64,000 bases of DNA from Paenibacillus sp. PvR098 (GTDB lineage Bacteria; Bacillota; Bacilli; Paenibacillales; NBRC-103111), in the NCBI RefSeq assembly GCF_017833255.1, contig NZ_JAFIBU010000001.1:1-64000 (forward strand), written 5' to 3'. The notes below the pieces were generated by a model that was given only the letters and a program-made list of their open reading frames with translations, was not told the DNA's origin and did no database searches. Below are positions 9,329-19,897 of this stretch, piece after piece; the first letter of the stretch is position 1, and each line of letters opens with the position of its first letter. The translations under genes were made by a program, and so were the position numbers.

Positions 9329-10555
9329 GTGAGCAGGAAATGGGTGGAGAAGGAAGCGCCTCTTTGGATAGAGCGGGGGATCGTAACCCGCGAGCAGGTG
9401 AATCAGATTCTGAATTTATACGAAGATAAAAAGCATGCCGTTGGTCTGCTTCCGATTCTGGGCAGTATTCTTCTTGGGCTTGGGATTTTGAGTTTTATAG
9501 CGGCCAATTGGCAGGACATCCCTCAGCTCTTGCGTCTTGGGTTGGTGATTGCGGCAATGGCTGGTTTTTACGGCGCGGGGGAAACGATGGTGCGCAGGGG
9601 CAGTGACAAGCTGGGCATCGCGCTCGTGGCGCTCGGGGTCATCAGCTTCGGTGGAGGGATCATTCTCATCGGTCAAATGTTTCATCTGATGGCCTACCAT
9701 GCGGGAACCTTTATTTTGTGGTCGGCTGCAGGCACCGCTGCGACTTATTTGTACCGGAGTCGTTACTTGTATTTGCTGAGCCTGCTGCTGGTTAACGTTG
9801 CCCAGTGGTATAGCGCGAACGAGTTCGATACATTTAGCTATACGGCATTCGGACTGCTGGTGCTGGCGCTTGGTGCTTATGTCTGGAAGCGGAGAAGCAA
9901 CCTTCTCATCTGGTTGTTCAGCTTCAGTGTAACGCTGCATTTACTGATGTGGACGACTTCTAATGAAATTCCGTTCTTATGGATGTTCGTTCCTGCCATG
10001 GCGCTTTATGTGGCTGGCGACTGGCTTGAGGAGCGTCATGGCGGTTATGCCCTTCAAGCGGCTCCGCTCGCCGCGGCATTTGTATTCGGCGTGTTTATGG
10101 TACTGTTCCCTGACGAATGGAGAGGCGGGATGATGGAGGAGCTTCGACCGGAGCCGCTGTATTATATCGGAGCGCTGGTCCTTTTGTTCGCCGTTTCGCT
10201 TGCTGGCAAAATGAAGAATGGAAGAGCTTCCAGCGCGTTCGAGTGCATTCTGTTCGTGCCGTTTCTTTATATACCTTCGGGGATCGAAGTGCTGTACCTG
10301 CTCTCGCTGTTCTTTTTCTCGCTGTATGTTCTATGGCGCGGGTACACCGAAGAGTGGCGTTTCAAAATCAATTTCGGCACGATGCTGTTCATTTGCAGCA
10401 CGCTGGTGGCCTACGGCAAATTAACTTGGGATTTCATGGACAAATCGCTCTTTTTCATGATCGGCGGAATCATTCTTCTTGGACTGAGCTGGTTTTTGAA
10501 CCGCAGGAAAAAGCAGGTATTGGATGTTACGAAGGAGGGGAACCCGCATGAGTAA
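9329..10555 (+). CDS. DUF2157 multi-pass membrane protein
   Basis: Roughly 408 residues with a soluble N-terminus of about 40 residues (RKWVEKEAPLWIERGIVTREQ, a DUF2157 hallmark region) followed by 10 or more hydrophobic segments. The molecular function of DUF2157 proteins is not established. The GTG at 9329 is preferred over 9323 because AAAGGGGG ends 7 nt upstream of it. Its last 8 bases overlap the start of the GDYXXLXY gene, so the two are translationally coupled. The same pairing is common in Bacteroidetes and Firmicutes, which suggests a membrane complex of unknown role. Confidence 0.85.
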   Translation: MSRKWVEKEAPLWIERGIVTREQVNQILNLYEDKKHAVGLLPILGSILLGLGILSFIAANWQDIPQLLRLGLVIAAMAGFYGAGETMVRRGSDKLGIALVALGVISFGGGIILIGQMFHLMAYHAGTFILWSAAGTAATYLYRSRYLYLLSLLLVNVAQWYSANEFDTFSYTAFGLLVLALGAYVWKRRSNLLIWLFSFSVTLHLLMWTTSNEIPFLWMFVPAMALYVAGDWLEERHGGYALQAAPLAAAFVFGVFMVLFPDEWRGGMMEELRPEPLYYIGALVLLFAVSLAGKMKNGRASSAFECILFVPFLYIPSGIEVLYLLSLFFFSLYVLWRGYTEEWRFKINFGTMLFICSTLVAYGKLTWDFMDKSLFFMIGGIILLGLSWFLNRRKKQVLDVTKEGNPHE

Positions 10556-11090
10556 CGGAAGTGCAGTAGTCGCTAAGAGCCGTTCTTTGCTTGTGTATGG
10601 TCTGGTGCTGCTGCAAGCGCTGGTGCTGACCGGGGTCGCCGTTTCTTATTACGCTGTCGGATGGTTCGGTCAAGATGTCCGCGTTCGAACGGTTCCTGTC
10701 GATCCAAGGGATTTGCTGTATGGGGACTATGTGACGCTAAGCTATGACATCAGCCGGTTAAACCCGTCCTTGTGGAAGGATACGGAAAGCAAGCCGGAGC
10801 GGGGCGAAACGATTTACGTAGTCGTGTCGGAAGGCGCGGACGGTCTGTTCGCACCAAAGGCTGCCTTTGGTGCGAAGCCTGCAGCCTTAGAAGGCGAGGT
10901 CGTCTTGAAAGGACGGATCGATTACAGCTGGGACGAAGCGATTGCAGTGAAGTACGGAATCGAAAAATATTATGTTCCGGAGAACACCGGTAAGGCTCTG
11001 GAGGAGAAGGCGGATCGTCTGATCGTTCATTTGAAGGTGGCATCTTGGGGGCAAGCAACGATTCAGCAGCTAGAGGATCGGAAAGACTGA
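10548..11090 (+). CDS. GDYXXLXY membrane-anchored protein
   Basis: A 180-residue protein with one N-terminal membrane segment (about residues 10-35) and the family-defining motif GDYVTLSYDIS near residue 62, followed by a small beta-rich extracytoplasmic domain. Function is unknown for the family; members are repeatedly encoded next to DUF2157 proteins, as here. GGAGGGG lies 7 bases before the ATG at 10548, inside the end of the preceding gene. A strong terminator follows. Confidence 0.88.
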   Translation: MSNGSAVVAKSRSLLVYGLVLLQALVLTGVAVSYYAVGWFGQDVRVRTVPVDPRDLLYGDYVTLSYDISRLNPSLWKDTESKPERGETIYVVVSEGADGLFAPKAAFGAKPAALEGEVVLKGRIDYSWDEAIAVKYGIEKYYVPENTGKALEEKADRLIVHLKVASWGQATIQQLEDRKD

Positions 11091-11092
11091 GA

Positions 11093-11124
11093 AAGAGGCG
11101 AAGCATAGTCGCCTCTTTTTTTTG
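11093..11124 (+). terminator. terminator of the DUF2157 operon
   Basis: GAGGCGA and TCGCCTC arms with a 7-nt loop are followed by eight T, starting a few bases after the stop codon. Confidence 0.9.
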
Positions 11125-11148
11125 CGTCGACGCAGCTAAAGCTGATGG

Positions 11149-11610
11149 TTATGGCTGGAGATGCTGCAGCTTATCCGGATTACGTACCAGATAGATTCGT
11201 CGGAGGCAATGATGGGCGAATTCGAACAAGATAACGACGTCCAGAAGGCCGTCGCGGAGAATGAAGATTGCCCTCTCGACGGGGTTCAATCTTTCCAATA
11301 AAAGAAGAAAGGCGAAGGAAATATCATCCTTTTAGGCGGCTTGCTGAAGCGGGTCTTCGGTATACAAGGTTTGCAAGAGGCTCCGGCAGCCAGGGTCCTA
11401 CGTACAGCTCCCTGCGGCTTCGTGCGGATTGTAAATAGTCAATGCAGCGGTGTGTAACCGCTTTGCATAAGTAAGCTTTGACATCTCGAATCGAACCGGG
11501 ATCCTGACGATGAACCGTCAGAAACAGATCCTGAATGATATCTTCCGTCTCCGACACGGTTCCGAGCATCCGGCAAGCAATGAACCTATTTGTATGTCGC
11601 CTGCTTGCAA
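11149..11610 (-). pseudogene. SigJ-like ECF sigma factor remnant
   Basis: On the minus strand a region-2 fragment is visible in one frame (FIACRMLGTVSETEDIIQD, then DVKAYLCKAVTHRCIDYLQS, about 11400-11600). The frame shifts near 11370. The second frame contains region 4 (ISFAFLLLLERLNPVERAIF) interrupted by a stop at the shift. The C-terminal SnoaL-like domain is reduced to its last strand (RRIYLVRNPDKLQHL, ending at 11149). These three pieces match the order of a SigJ-type ECF sigma factor of about 290 residues, here under half that length. The 5' end is missing and the lipL promoter now sits there. It is non-functional by any reading. Confidence 0.82.
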
Positions 11611-11633
11611 CGGCGAGAGTTCCCTTTTACAAT
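11605..11633 (+). promoter_or_regulatory. sigma-A type promoter for lipL
   Basis: TTGCAA, a 17-bp spacer and TACAAT stand 40 bases ahead of the lipL start. The spacing and hexamers are near consensus. Confidence 0.6.
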
Positions 11634-11672
11634 ATGGGGTATCTTGTGACGTGCGGAAGGGGAAGGGTTCCA

Positions 11673-12539
11673 ATGAATGAAGGGCATGGGCGAAGGGAAT
11701 ATATCATGGACGAGCTAACCGATTTGCTGATACTGGACCGGTCGAATGAACACTCAGAACCGGAAGTGCTGTACCCTTTTGCTTTGGAGGAGCTGCTGTG
11801 CAGGCGCGTCGGTGAAGGGGGGGCGCCTCTCGTTCATCTGTGGCGGCATCCCAAAGCCTTTGTCATGGGCCTGCGAGATAGCCGGCTTCCTGGGGCGGGA
11901 GAGGCTTCCCGGTGGCTTGAAGGGAACGGATACTCCGTTGCCGTGCGGAATTCGGGCGGTGCAGCCGTTCCGCTGGATCTTGGCGTAGTAAATATATCGC
12001 TAATTTTACCTAAGCGGCGTCAGGGAGAAATCGATTTTCGCGATGATTTTGAACGGATGTACGAGCTCATCCGGCTAACGCTGCAGGAAACCGGAGCTAA
12101 TGTGAATAAGGGGGAGGTGCAGGGCGCTTATTGTCCTGGCGACTTTGACCTGAGCATTGGAGGGCGCAAATTTTGCGGAATTGCCCAGCGGCGGCAGGCC
12201 AACGCTTATGTCGTGCAGGCTTTTGTAGTCGCCGAAGGAGCCGGCAGGGAGAAAGCACAGCTGGCTCGCGAGTTTTACGATCGTGCAGCGAGTGGGGGCG
12301 TTAACGTTTCAGACCACCCTCTGGTGACGGATCAGAGTATGGCCAGCTTGGAGGAGCTTACCGGCATTGGCTGGAATGCCGCGGTGAGGTTTACGGAAGG
12401 GCTCAAACGCGTCATCCGCGAGCGGCAAACCTCCGAGGGAATGGGGCGTGCCGCCTCCGGACTGTGGCTGCCCGAACGTGGTCAGGTGATAGAGATGATC
12501 GACATGCTGAAGCAGAGATACGGGATTAGGAGCGTATAA
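11673..12539 (+). CDS. lipL: octanoyl/lipoyl-[GcvH]:protein amidotransferase LipL
   Basis: Member of the biotin/lipoate ligase (BPL_LplA_LipB) fold, 288 residues. The motif GAYCPGDFDLSIGGRKFCGIAQRR contains the Cys used as acyl acceptor in LipL (AYCPGDFD) and the conserved Lys of KFCGIAQ. RNSGGAAVPLDLGVVNISL is the acyl-substrate loop. LipL moves octanoyl or lipoyl groups from GcvH to the E2 subunits of 2-oxoacid dehydrogenases. The E2 gene of pyruvate dehydrogenase lies only 3 kb downstream, which fits that role. The start at 11673 follows GGAAGGGG; 11706 is an alternative. LplJ-type lipoate ligase is less likely because the ATP-binding signature is not seen. Confidence 0.85.
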   Translation: MNEGHGRREYIMDELTDLLILDRSNEHSEPEVLYPFALEELLCRRVGEGGAPLVHLWRHPKAFVMGLRDSRLPGAGEASRWLEGNGYSVAVRNSGGAAVPLDLGVVNISLILPKRRQGEIDFRDDFERMYELIRLTLQETGANVNKGEVQGAYCPGDFDLSIGGRKFCGIAQRRQANAYVVQAFVVAEGAGREKAQLAREFYDRAASGGVNVSDHPLVTDQSMASLEELTGIGWNAAVRFTEGLKRVIRERQTSEGMGRAASGLWLPERGQVIEMIDMLKQRYGIRSV

Positions 12540-12630
12540 AGGAAGCGGCCGACTGGAACAGATCACGGTCCGAGAGACCGTTAACATATCAGCTGCAATG
12601 AGCGGAGCCCGACCTCCACGACCGGCCTTG

Positions 12631-13359
12631 TTACATAAGAAATGGCTTCAGCATCCCCGGCAGCTCGTTCTGCCAGAAGCCCCACAGATGCTTACCTGGT
12701 TTTTCTTCGTACTTCAGTAAACAGCTTCTCGCCTCGAGGAGCTGTTTGGTTTTGCGATTGGCTTCCAATAAATCGAAGACTCCCCGCTCCGTTTGAACTT
12801 CCGTTTCATCTGTCCCTATCAACATGGAGAGCTGCAGCCAAGACAAATCGTCTTCGTTTGCAATTCGGTTCTGAGTTGATTGTAAAAATGCACCGGATAA
12901 GGATATTACTTTACAAAATAGGCTAGGATAATTTAAGGCGAGATGAAGGGATACGGTTCCGCCAAGTGAATCGCCTGCGATAATCCGCTCGTTTAATTCC
13001 GCTCGAACAGGGTAATGATTTTCAAGGAAGGGCACAAGCTCCTCGGCGAAAAAAAGGCAGTATGCAGCAAACCTGCTGCCTTCGGGAGCGTATTCGGAGG
13101 TGCGGATTGACTTGTCCACATCCACGCCAACAATGATAGCAGGCTCTACATTGTCATCATAGATCAAGCGGTTCATGGCGGTTGCGATGCGCCCGAAATT
13201 GAAGAAATCCTCGCCGTCTTGACAGTATATAACCGGGTAAGATAACAGCTCATTATAGCCGGGCGGGAGATAGATACGTAATGAGCGTTCTTCGCCAAGT
13301 GCGGCGGAGGCTATGCGTTCTTTAACAATAGTTCGCTTGTAGTACAAGCTGTCGTCCAT
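12631..13359 (-). CDS. putative esterase, Fes/YbbA-like alpha/beta hydrolase
   Basis: A 242-residue serine hydrolase of the PF00756 esterase family. The nucleophile elbow is GDSLGG near residue 119; the pattern YPVIYCQDGEDFFN near residue 42 is the typical oxyanion-side strand. A C-terminal HLWGFWQNELPG supplies the His. The ATG at 13359 is chosen because AAAGGGG stands 9 nt upstream; the ATG at 13368 would have no spacing. It is convergent with lipL and divergent from pdhA. Some members hydrolyse iron-siderophore esters, others unknown esters. No siderophore genes are nearby, so the substrate is open. Confidence 0.85.
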   Translation of the reverse strand: MDDSLYYKRTIVKERIASAALGEERSLRIYLPPGYNELLSYPVIYCQDGEDFFNFGRIATAMNRLIYDDNVEPAIIVGVDVDKSIRTSEYAPEGSRFAAYCLFFAEELVPFLENHYPVRAELNERIIAGDSLGGTVSLHLALNYPSLFCKVISLSGAFLQSTQNRIANEDDLSWLQLSMLIGTDETEVQTERGVFDLLEANRKTKQLLEARSCLLKYEEKPGKHLWGFWQNELPGMLKPFLM

Positions 13360-13477
13360 GAGCGTCATCCCCTTTGTATTATAATAGTTTGTCGAATTTA
13401 TGTGATCTGTATTACTTATTTTGTGCAACTGTTATAGTGTTATGCATGTGGAAAATTCATATTTTTCAAGTAAGTTC

Positions 13478-13507
13478 TTGTCTTCCTGATGAAAACAGGT
13501 TTATAAT
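13478..13507 (+). promoter_or_regulatory. candidate promoter of the pdh operon
   Basis: TTGTCT, 18-bp spacer and TATAAT lie 75 bases ahead of pdhA, within an AT-rich leader. Confidence 0.5.
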
Positions 13508-13519
13508 AATACTATAACA

Positions 13520-13535
13520 GAAATTTCGAAATTTC
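13520..13535. promoter_or_regulatory. 16-bp perfect palindrome near the pdh transcription start
   Basis: GAAATTTCGAAATTTC is its own reverse complement and starts 12 bases after the TATAAT, so it would cover the expected transcription start. It is a candidate operator for a dimeric repressor; the regulator is unknown. Confidence 0.45.
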
Positions 13536-13569
13536 GACATTTTCATGTGAATTAAAAATCTATCTTTGA

Positions 13570-14652
<1,083 letters not shown>

Positions 14653-14671
14653 AGGGGAGGAACCAACAGCC

Positions 14672-15652
14672 ATGGCTCAAATGACAATGATTCAAGCGAT
14701 CAAGGACGCGATGCGGGTTGAGCTTCAGCGCGATCCTAACGTGGTAATTTTCGGTGAAGACGTGGGGAAAGTCGGCGGCGTGTTCCGGGCGACGGAAGGA
14801 TTGCAGGCAGAATTCGGGGAGAAGCGCGTATTTGATACTCCTTTGGCCGAATCTGCGATCGGTGGTATGGCCGTCGGTATGGCGATTCAAGGCTTCCGGC
14901 CGATTATGGAAATTCAATTTGTCGGGTTTATTTTTGAAGCGTTCGACCAAATTGCCGTGCAAGCGGCTCGGATGCGTTACCGCTCCGGCGGACGTTATAA
15001 CGCACCTATCGTCGTTCGTACACCGTTCGGCGGCGGGGTGAAAGCGGCAGAGCTGCATACGGACCCGTTGGAAGGCCTTATGGTACAGACACCAGGGATC
15101 AAAGTGATTGTGCCTTCCAATCCTTACGATGCGAAGGGATTGCTGATTTCGGCTATCCGCGACAACGATCCGGTCTTTTTCATGGAGCATTTGAATTTAT
15201 ACCGTTCATTCCGCGCCGAAGTGCCGGAAGGCGAATATACCGTTCCGATCGGTAAAGCGAATGTTGTGCGTGAAGGCTCTGACGTTACGATCATCACTTA
15301 TGGAGCTATGGTTCATACTTCGCTGAAGGCAGCGGAAGAATTAGAGAAAACTCGCGGAGCGAAAGTCGAAGTGATCGACCTGCGCACGCTGATGCCGCTG
15401 GATATCGACACGATCGTGGAATCGGTGAAAAAGACAAACCGTGCGATCGTCGTGCAGGAAGCTCAAAAGACGGCAGGGATCGCCGCAGAGGTCATCGCTC
15501 AAATCAACGAAAAGGCAATTCTGCATCTTGAGGCTCCTGTGCTGCGCATAACTCCTCCGGATACGGTATATCCATTTTCGCAAGTTGAGGACCAATGGCT
15601 TCCGAACCCGGCACGTATTGTAGCCGGACTGAATAAAGTGCTGGATTTTTAA
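14672..15652 (+). CDS. pdhB: pyruvate dehydrogenase E1 beta subunit
   Basis: A 326-residue transketolase-type subunit that completes the E1 active site with PdhA. The N-terminal [15 protein letters not shown] and the [12 protein letters not shown] stretch are diagnostic, and the C-terminal transketolase domain ends [25 protein letters not shown] precedes the ATG at 14672. The gene sits between pdhA and pdhC in the same orientation. Confidence 0.97.
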   Translation: MAQMTMIQAIKDAMRVELQRDPNVVIFGEDVGKVGGVFRATEGLQAEFGEKRVFDTPLAESAIGGMAVGMAIQGFRPIMEIQFVGFIFEAFDQIAVQAARMRYRSGGRYNAPIVVRTPFGGGVKAAELHTDPLEGLMVQTPGIKVIVPSNPYDAKGLLISAIRDNDPVFFMEHLNLYRSFRAEVPEGEYTVPIGKANVVREGSDVTIITYGAMVHTSLKAAEELEKTRGAKVEVIDLRTLMPLDIDTIVESVKKTNRAIVVQEAQKTAGIAAEVIAQINEKAILHLEAPVLRITPPDTVYPFSQVEDQWLPNPARIVAGLNKVLDF

Positions 15653-15684
15653 TTCTGATAAAGCGTAAGGACGGTGAGTGACCG

Positions 15685-17076
15685 ATGGCAAAGTTTGAGT
15701 ACCGTTTTCCCGAGCTGGGCGAGGGCATCCATGAAGGAGAAATCGTAAAGTGGCATGTTAAGCCTGGTGATACAGTGAACGACGAAACAATCCTGATGGA
15801 CGTGCAAAACGATAAGTCAACCGTAGAAGTTCCTTCCCCTGTGGAAGGCAAAATCGTCGAGCTGAAGGTAAGCGAAGGCACGGTGTGTACGGTTGGTGAC
15901 GTGATTGCCATTCTTGAAGTGGAAGGCGAACTGCCTCAAGACGCTGGCGGCCACGGGCATGGAGAATCGGCGAGCGCGGCTGCTCCGGCAGCAGCTAAGG
16001 TCGAAGCATCGGCAGCCCAAGGCGGTGCGGAGACCGGCGCAGAGTGTGCGGTAGGCGGCGCTGTGGCTGCGAACGTAAACGCAGCGAAGCTGGATACGCC
16101 GATGGCGGGCGGAGCAACTGCACCTCAAGGAGCTTCCGCTGGCGGCAGCTCGCGTGAGGTATTGGCTACTCCAAGCGTGCGCAAGCTTGCTCGGGAGAAA
16201 GGCGTGAACATCGCGGAAGTGACGGCGACCGGTAAGAACGGACGCGTGACGAAGGAAGATGTCCTTGGTTTTGCGGCTGGCGGCGGTAAGGCTGCGGCAC
16301 CGGCTGAAGCAGAAGCGGCGGCTCCTGCGTCATCAAGCGCTGCGTCTGCTGCTTCGGCAGCAGTGAGCGGGGACCGCGAGGAAGAGCGCGTGCCGCTTAA
16401 AGGCATCCGGAAGGCCATTGCGAACGCCATGGTGAAGAGCGTGTACACGGCGCCGCATGTAACATTGATGGACGAGGTCGACGTAACGCAGCTCGTAGCT
16501 CTTCGCACGAAGGCGAAGCCGGTTGCCGAGAAGAAAGGCGTCAAACTAACGTACCTGCCGTTCATCGTGAAGGCACTGGTTGCGGCGGCTCGCCAATTCC
16601 CGGTGATGAACGCTATGATTGACGAAGAAAAGCAAGAGATCGTCTACAAAAAGTACTACCACATAGGGATAGCTACGGACACGGATAACGGTCTGATCGT
16701 ACCGGTTATTCCAGATGCCGATCGCAAGAGCATGTGGACCATTGCCGAGGCGATTAAAGATTTGGCTGCGCGCGGCCGAGAAGGCAAGCTGGGACCTGGT
16801 GAGCTGAGAGGCTCGACGCTGACCATCACGAACATTGGCTCTGCAGGCGGCATGTTCTTTACTCCGGTCATCAACTTCCCTGAGGTGGCGATTCTAGGTA
16901 CAGGCCGCATTACGGAAAAACCGGTAGTGAAGAACGGCGAGATTGTCATTGCTCCAGTGATGGCATTGTCCCTAAGCTTCGACCACCGAATTATCGACGG
17001 CGCTACAGCGCAAAACTTTTTAAATTATATCAAGCAGCTGCTGGCCGATCCGGAACTGCTTGTCATGGAGGTGTAA
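15685..17076 (+). CDS. pdhC: dihydrolipoamide acetyltransferase, E2 of pyruvate dehydrogenase
   Basis: Core scaffold enzyme of 463 residues. It has a single N-terminal lipoyl domain with the modified Lys in NDKSTVEV (about residue 43). An Ala-rich flexible linker follows, then a peripheral-subunit-binding domain ([16 protein letters not shown]), a second Ala-rich linker and the catalytic domain ending with [10 protein letters not shown]. Unlike E. coli AceF there is one lipoyl domain, as in Bacillus. The linkers are GC-rich and use many Ala codons. LipL encoded upstream is a plausible enzyme for its lipoylation. Confidence 0.96.
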   Translation: MAKFEYRFPELGEGIHEGEIVKWHVKPGDTVNDETILMDVQNDKSTVEVPSPVEGKIVELKVSEGTVCTVGDVIAILEVEGELPQDAGGHGHGESASAAAPAAAKVEASAAQGGAETGAECAVGGAVAANVNAAKLDTPMAGGATAPQGASAGGSSREVLATPSVRKLAREKGVNIAEVTATGKNGRVTKEDVLGFAAGGGKAAAPAEAEAAAPASSSAASAASAAVSGDREEERVPLKGIRKAIANAMVKSVYTAPHVTLMDEVDVTQLVALRTKAKPVAEKKGVKLTYLPFIVKALVAAARQFPVMNAMIDEEKQEIVYKKYYHIGIATDTDNGLIVPVIPDADRKSMWTIAEAIKDLAARGREGKLGPGELRGSTLTITNIGSAGGMFFTPVINFPEVAILGTGRITEKPVVKNGEIVIAPVMALSLSFDHRIIDGATAQNFLNYIKQLLADPELLVMEV

Positions 17077-17082
17077 TCCACT

Positions 17083-18498
17083 ATGGTAGTTGGAGACGCA
17101 TCGGTTGAAATTGATGTGCTCGTCATCGGCGCCGGTCCCGGCGGATACGTGGCGGCCATCCGTGCATCCCAGTTGGGCAAGAGCGTACTGGTGGTGGATA
17201 AGGCTGAGCTCGGAGGCGTCTGCTTAAACCGCGGCTGCATTCCGTCCAAAGCCTTGATTTCCGCAGCGCATCAATATGAGATGGTCAGCCATGCCGATTC
17301 GATTGGCATCACGGCTGAGAATGTGAAGATCGATTTTACAAAAGTCCAAGAGTGGAAAACCGGCATCGTCAAAAAGCAATCCGGCGGCGTAGGTATGCTG
17401 CTCAAGGGCAATAAAGTACAGGTATTCCAAGGCGAGGCGCTGTTCATCAACGAGAATGAGGCGCGCGTATTTAACGATAACGAAACCGCACGCTACCGTT
17501 TCAACCACTGCATCATTGCTACGGGCTCCCGTCCGATTGAGCTCAAAACGTTCCCGTTTGGCGGCCGCGTAATCTCTTCAACAGAGGCTCTGTCCTTGAA
17601 CGAAATTCCGAAGAGCATGGTGGTGATCGGCGGCGGCTACATCGGGATTGAACTTGGGCAGACCTATGCCAAGTTCGGTACAAAGGTAACGGTGCTGGAA
17701 GGATCCGATTCGATTCTTCCGGGCTTTGAGAAGGACCTGTCCCAGCCTGTAGCACGCAACCTGAAGAAGCTGGATGTGGAAGTTGTCACTGAAGCAATGG
17801 CTCAGGGCTGCGAGCAAACTGACAAGGATGTAACGGTAACGTATACCGTGAAGGGTGAAGAGAAGAAAGTAACCGCCGATTACGTGCTGGTTACGGTTGG
17901 ACGTCGCCCCAATACGGACGGCGACCTGTCTTTGGAGCTTGCGGGTGTGGAGGTCGGCGAACGCGGCTTGATCCAAGTAAACGACAAATGCCAAACGAAC
18001 GTGCCTCACATCTACGCTATTGGCGACATCGTTCCGGGTCCGGCATTGGCGCACAAAGCTTCCTACGAAGCCAAAGTCGCGGCCGAATCGATCGCAGGGC
18101 TGCCTAGTGTAGTGGATTATAAAGTGATTCCTGCCGTTGTCTTCTCAGATCCGGAAATCGCTGGCGTCGGCCTTAGCGAGACGGAAGCGAAAGGGAAGGG
18201 CATCAACGTGATCGTTGGCAAGTTCCCATATGGGGCTAATGGACGAGCTCAATCGATGAACGCCACCGATGGCTTCGTGAAGCTGATCGGCGACAAAGAC
18301 AGCGGACTGTTGGTTGGTGGGTATGTTGTCGGCGCAGAAGCATCCAATCTAATCGCTGAGCTTACGCTTGCGATTGAGATGGGGGCTACGCTTGAAGACA
18401 TCGCGCTCACGATCCACGCGCACCCGACGCTTGGAGAGATCACGATGGACGCTGCTGAAGGCGCATTGGGCCATCCGATCCACCAGTTAGGAAAATAA
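17083..18498 (+). CDS. pdhD: dihydrolipoamide dehydrogenase, E3
   Basis: FAD-dependent oxidoreductase that reoxidises the lipoyl arm with NAD+. The FAD-binding GAGPGGYVAAIRA (residues 17-29), the redox-active disulfide GGVCLNRGCIPSKA, the NAD-binding GGGYIGIELG and the C-terminal HAHPTLGE with the catalytic His-Glu are all visible. It has 471 residues. GGAGGTG ahead of the ATG decides the start, 6 bases after pdhC. E3 may be shared with other 2-oxoacid dehydrogenases. It is the last gene before a strong terminator. Confidence 0.97.
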   Translation: MVVGDASVEIDVLVIGAGPGGYVAAIRASQLGKSVLVVDKAELGGVCLNRGCIPSKALISAAHQYEMVSHADSIGITAENVKIDFTKVQEWKTGIVKKQSGGVGMLLKGNKVQVFQGEALFINENEARVFNDNETARYRFNHCIIATGSRPIELKTFPFGGRVISSTEALSLNEIPKSMVVIGGGYIGIELGQTYAKFGTKVTVLEGSDSILPGFEKDLSQPVARNLKKLDVEVVTEAMAQGCEQTDKDVTVTYTVKGEEKKVTADYVLVTVGRRPNTDGDLSLELAGVEVGERGLIQVNDKCQTNVPHIYAIGDIVPGPALAHKASYEAKVAAESIAGLPSVVDYKVIPAVVFSDPEIAGVGLSETEAKGKGINVIVGKFPYGANGRAQSMNATDGFVKLIGDKDSGLLVGGYVVGAEASNLIAELTLAIEMGATLEDIALTIHAHPTLGEITMDAAEGALGHPIHQLGK

Positions 18499-18508
18499 GT
18501 GAACTATA

Positions 18509-18553
18509 AAGTCAGGGATGTATGGGCAGGACCCATGCATCCCTGACTTTTTT
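18509..18553 (+). terminator. terminator of the pdh operon
   Basis: AAAGTCAGGGATG pairs with CATCCCTGACTTT, and inner ATGGGC/CCCAT pairing adds to the stem; a run of seven T follows, 10 bases after the pdhD stop. Confidence 0.92.
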
Positions 18554-18629
18554 GTGTTTAGATATCTTTTAGTTGTGTTAATATGTTAGCATATATAACA
18601 TAATTGTCGTCGTTGGAAAGTGGAATGGG

Positions 18630-18893
18630 ATGCGGTTACTGCTGTTAAAGCACTTTTTATTCGATGATAATTCCATGATTGTTACATGGGCAGAGCGTAA
18701 TGGGTATGCTGTGGAGACATTGTTTATTCCGGAGCGGGGAGCGTTATCGTCTTTTGACCTGCTGCGCATTGCCGACTGCTCCTCGGGCTTGTCCGACCTG
18801 TGGCATTGCGGAGACATGATTTACCCCGGAGCGGATAAGCTCGGCAGCGCCATGTCCGGATGGATTGCCGCGGAACGAATACGGAACGATTAG
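18630..18893 (+). pseudogene. possible truncated glutamine-amidotransferase-like fragment
   Basis: An 87-residue frame whose first 45 residues (MRLLLLKHFLFDDNSMIVTW, then AERNGYAVETLFI) resemble the start of class I glutamine amidotransferase-like proteins of about 230 residues. No catalytic Cys or His follows. The C-terminal half does not look like the family and no SD stands before the ATG. A short remnant is the best reading; a chance frame cannot be excluded. The 150 bases after it hold nothing that I recognise. Confidence 0.35.
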
Positions 18894-19045
18894 CATTACC
18901 CGTTTGGGGACGCCTCTACCGATAAGCAGCCCACATTGCAAGGAGCAGGCAGGCTGCACTTGTTGCAGCGTTAAGCCCATTGCTTAGATTCAATATACAG
19001 CAGTTTGTTGAGGAAGTGGCCATCTATTCTATTGGCCTGCTTCAT

Positions 19046-19897
19046 TCATCGGAGCTTCTTGGTTAATGAGCCATTGAGCCGACCTGTGGAGCGGGTAAGA
19101 GCTGCTGCTGGTTTTTTGGAAGCTGGGGAACGATGACGCTTGACGGGTGTTCCGCTTTTTGTCTGGGATTTGGCGGAAACAGGTTCTCTGCGTTCATAGG
19201 TTGTGCGCAAGTTCCGGCTTTTGTTAAGATTCTGTTTATCCTTCCCTGTTTTTTGCTGGGGGGTTACCATTCGGCTTGGTACACCCGAAGCGGAAAGCGT
19301 CAAGACCTTGGTAGACTGGTTGTATTCCAACAGACACGCCTGTCCCTGAGTCAACCCAAGCATCGCGGCGATTTCTGAGGAGAGCAGAAAACCCCGGTCA
19401 AGCTCATTGTTAGGCACAGAGAGCCTGAGCTTTACGGTGACAGAGCCTCGGTTGAGCGTTATTAGTGAAGGACGTTTCTCTGCCATGCCAAGCATGCAGA
19501 GCAGTGCATATCCTATCGTAACGGTCGGTTCCTTTTTTTTCTTCCGATCGGTTTTCAGCGGGACTTGAACACGACTGACTAAGGCTCGTGTTAAAGTAAG
19601 TATTTTTGTTGATTCGTCGTAATGCACCCGATACCTTACTCCATCCCGAAGCCTCAGCGCATTGGCCGTTTCAGTCCCGACCTCAATATAGTGGAAGCCG
19701 CATTCATCCCCTTTTCCTCTTGTAACCAAGACTTGGCGCTCGGCATCGTCATGCTTCATCGTAATCAAAGCTCCGTCTTGAAGCACACGCAGATCGTGAG
19801 GTAACCCGTTCATACAGTCCAGGACGAGGTTCATTTCGTTCTGTCCCAGCTGTTTCGAAACCGAGACGTCCATAGTGCCATTCGCCAATTTTTTCAC
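19046..19897 (-). CDS. unrecognised two-repeat protein with basic C-terminal tail
   Basis: A 283-residue protein that I do not recognise. It has two homologous halves of about 90 residues, each ending in a matching hairpin: VHYDESTKILTLTRALVSRV (about 92-111) and LEYNQSTKVLTLSASGVPSRM (about 184-204). The second half contains LSSEIAAMLGLTQGQACLLEY, which looks like the sheet-helix pattern of AbrB-like or cradle-loop barrels. The last 75 residues are rich in Lys, Arg, Ser and Thr with almost no acidic residues, so nucleic acid or polyanion binding is plausible. The GTG at 19897 has GGAAGG 7 nt upstream. It is monocistronic. Everything about function is inference. Confidence 0.75.
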   Translation of the reverse strand: MKKLANGTMDVSVSKQLGQNEMNLVLDCMNGLPHDLRVLQDGALITMKHDDAERQVLVTRGKGDECGFHYIEVGTETANALRLRDGVRYRVHYDESTKILTLTRALVSRVQVPLKTDRKKKKEPTVTIGYALLCMLGMAEKRPSLITLNRGSVTVKLRLSVPNNELDRGFLLSSEIAAMLGLTQGQACLLEYNQSTKVLTLSASGVPSRMVTPQQKTGKDKQNLNKSRNLRTTYERREPVSAKSQTKSGTPVKRHRSPASKKPAAALTRSTGRLNGSLTKKLR

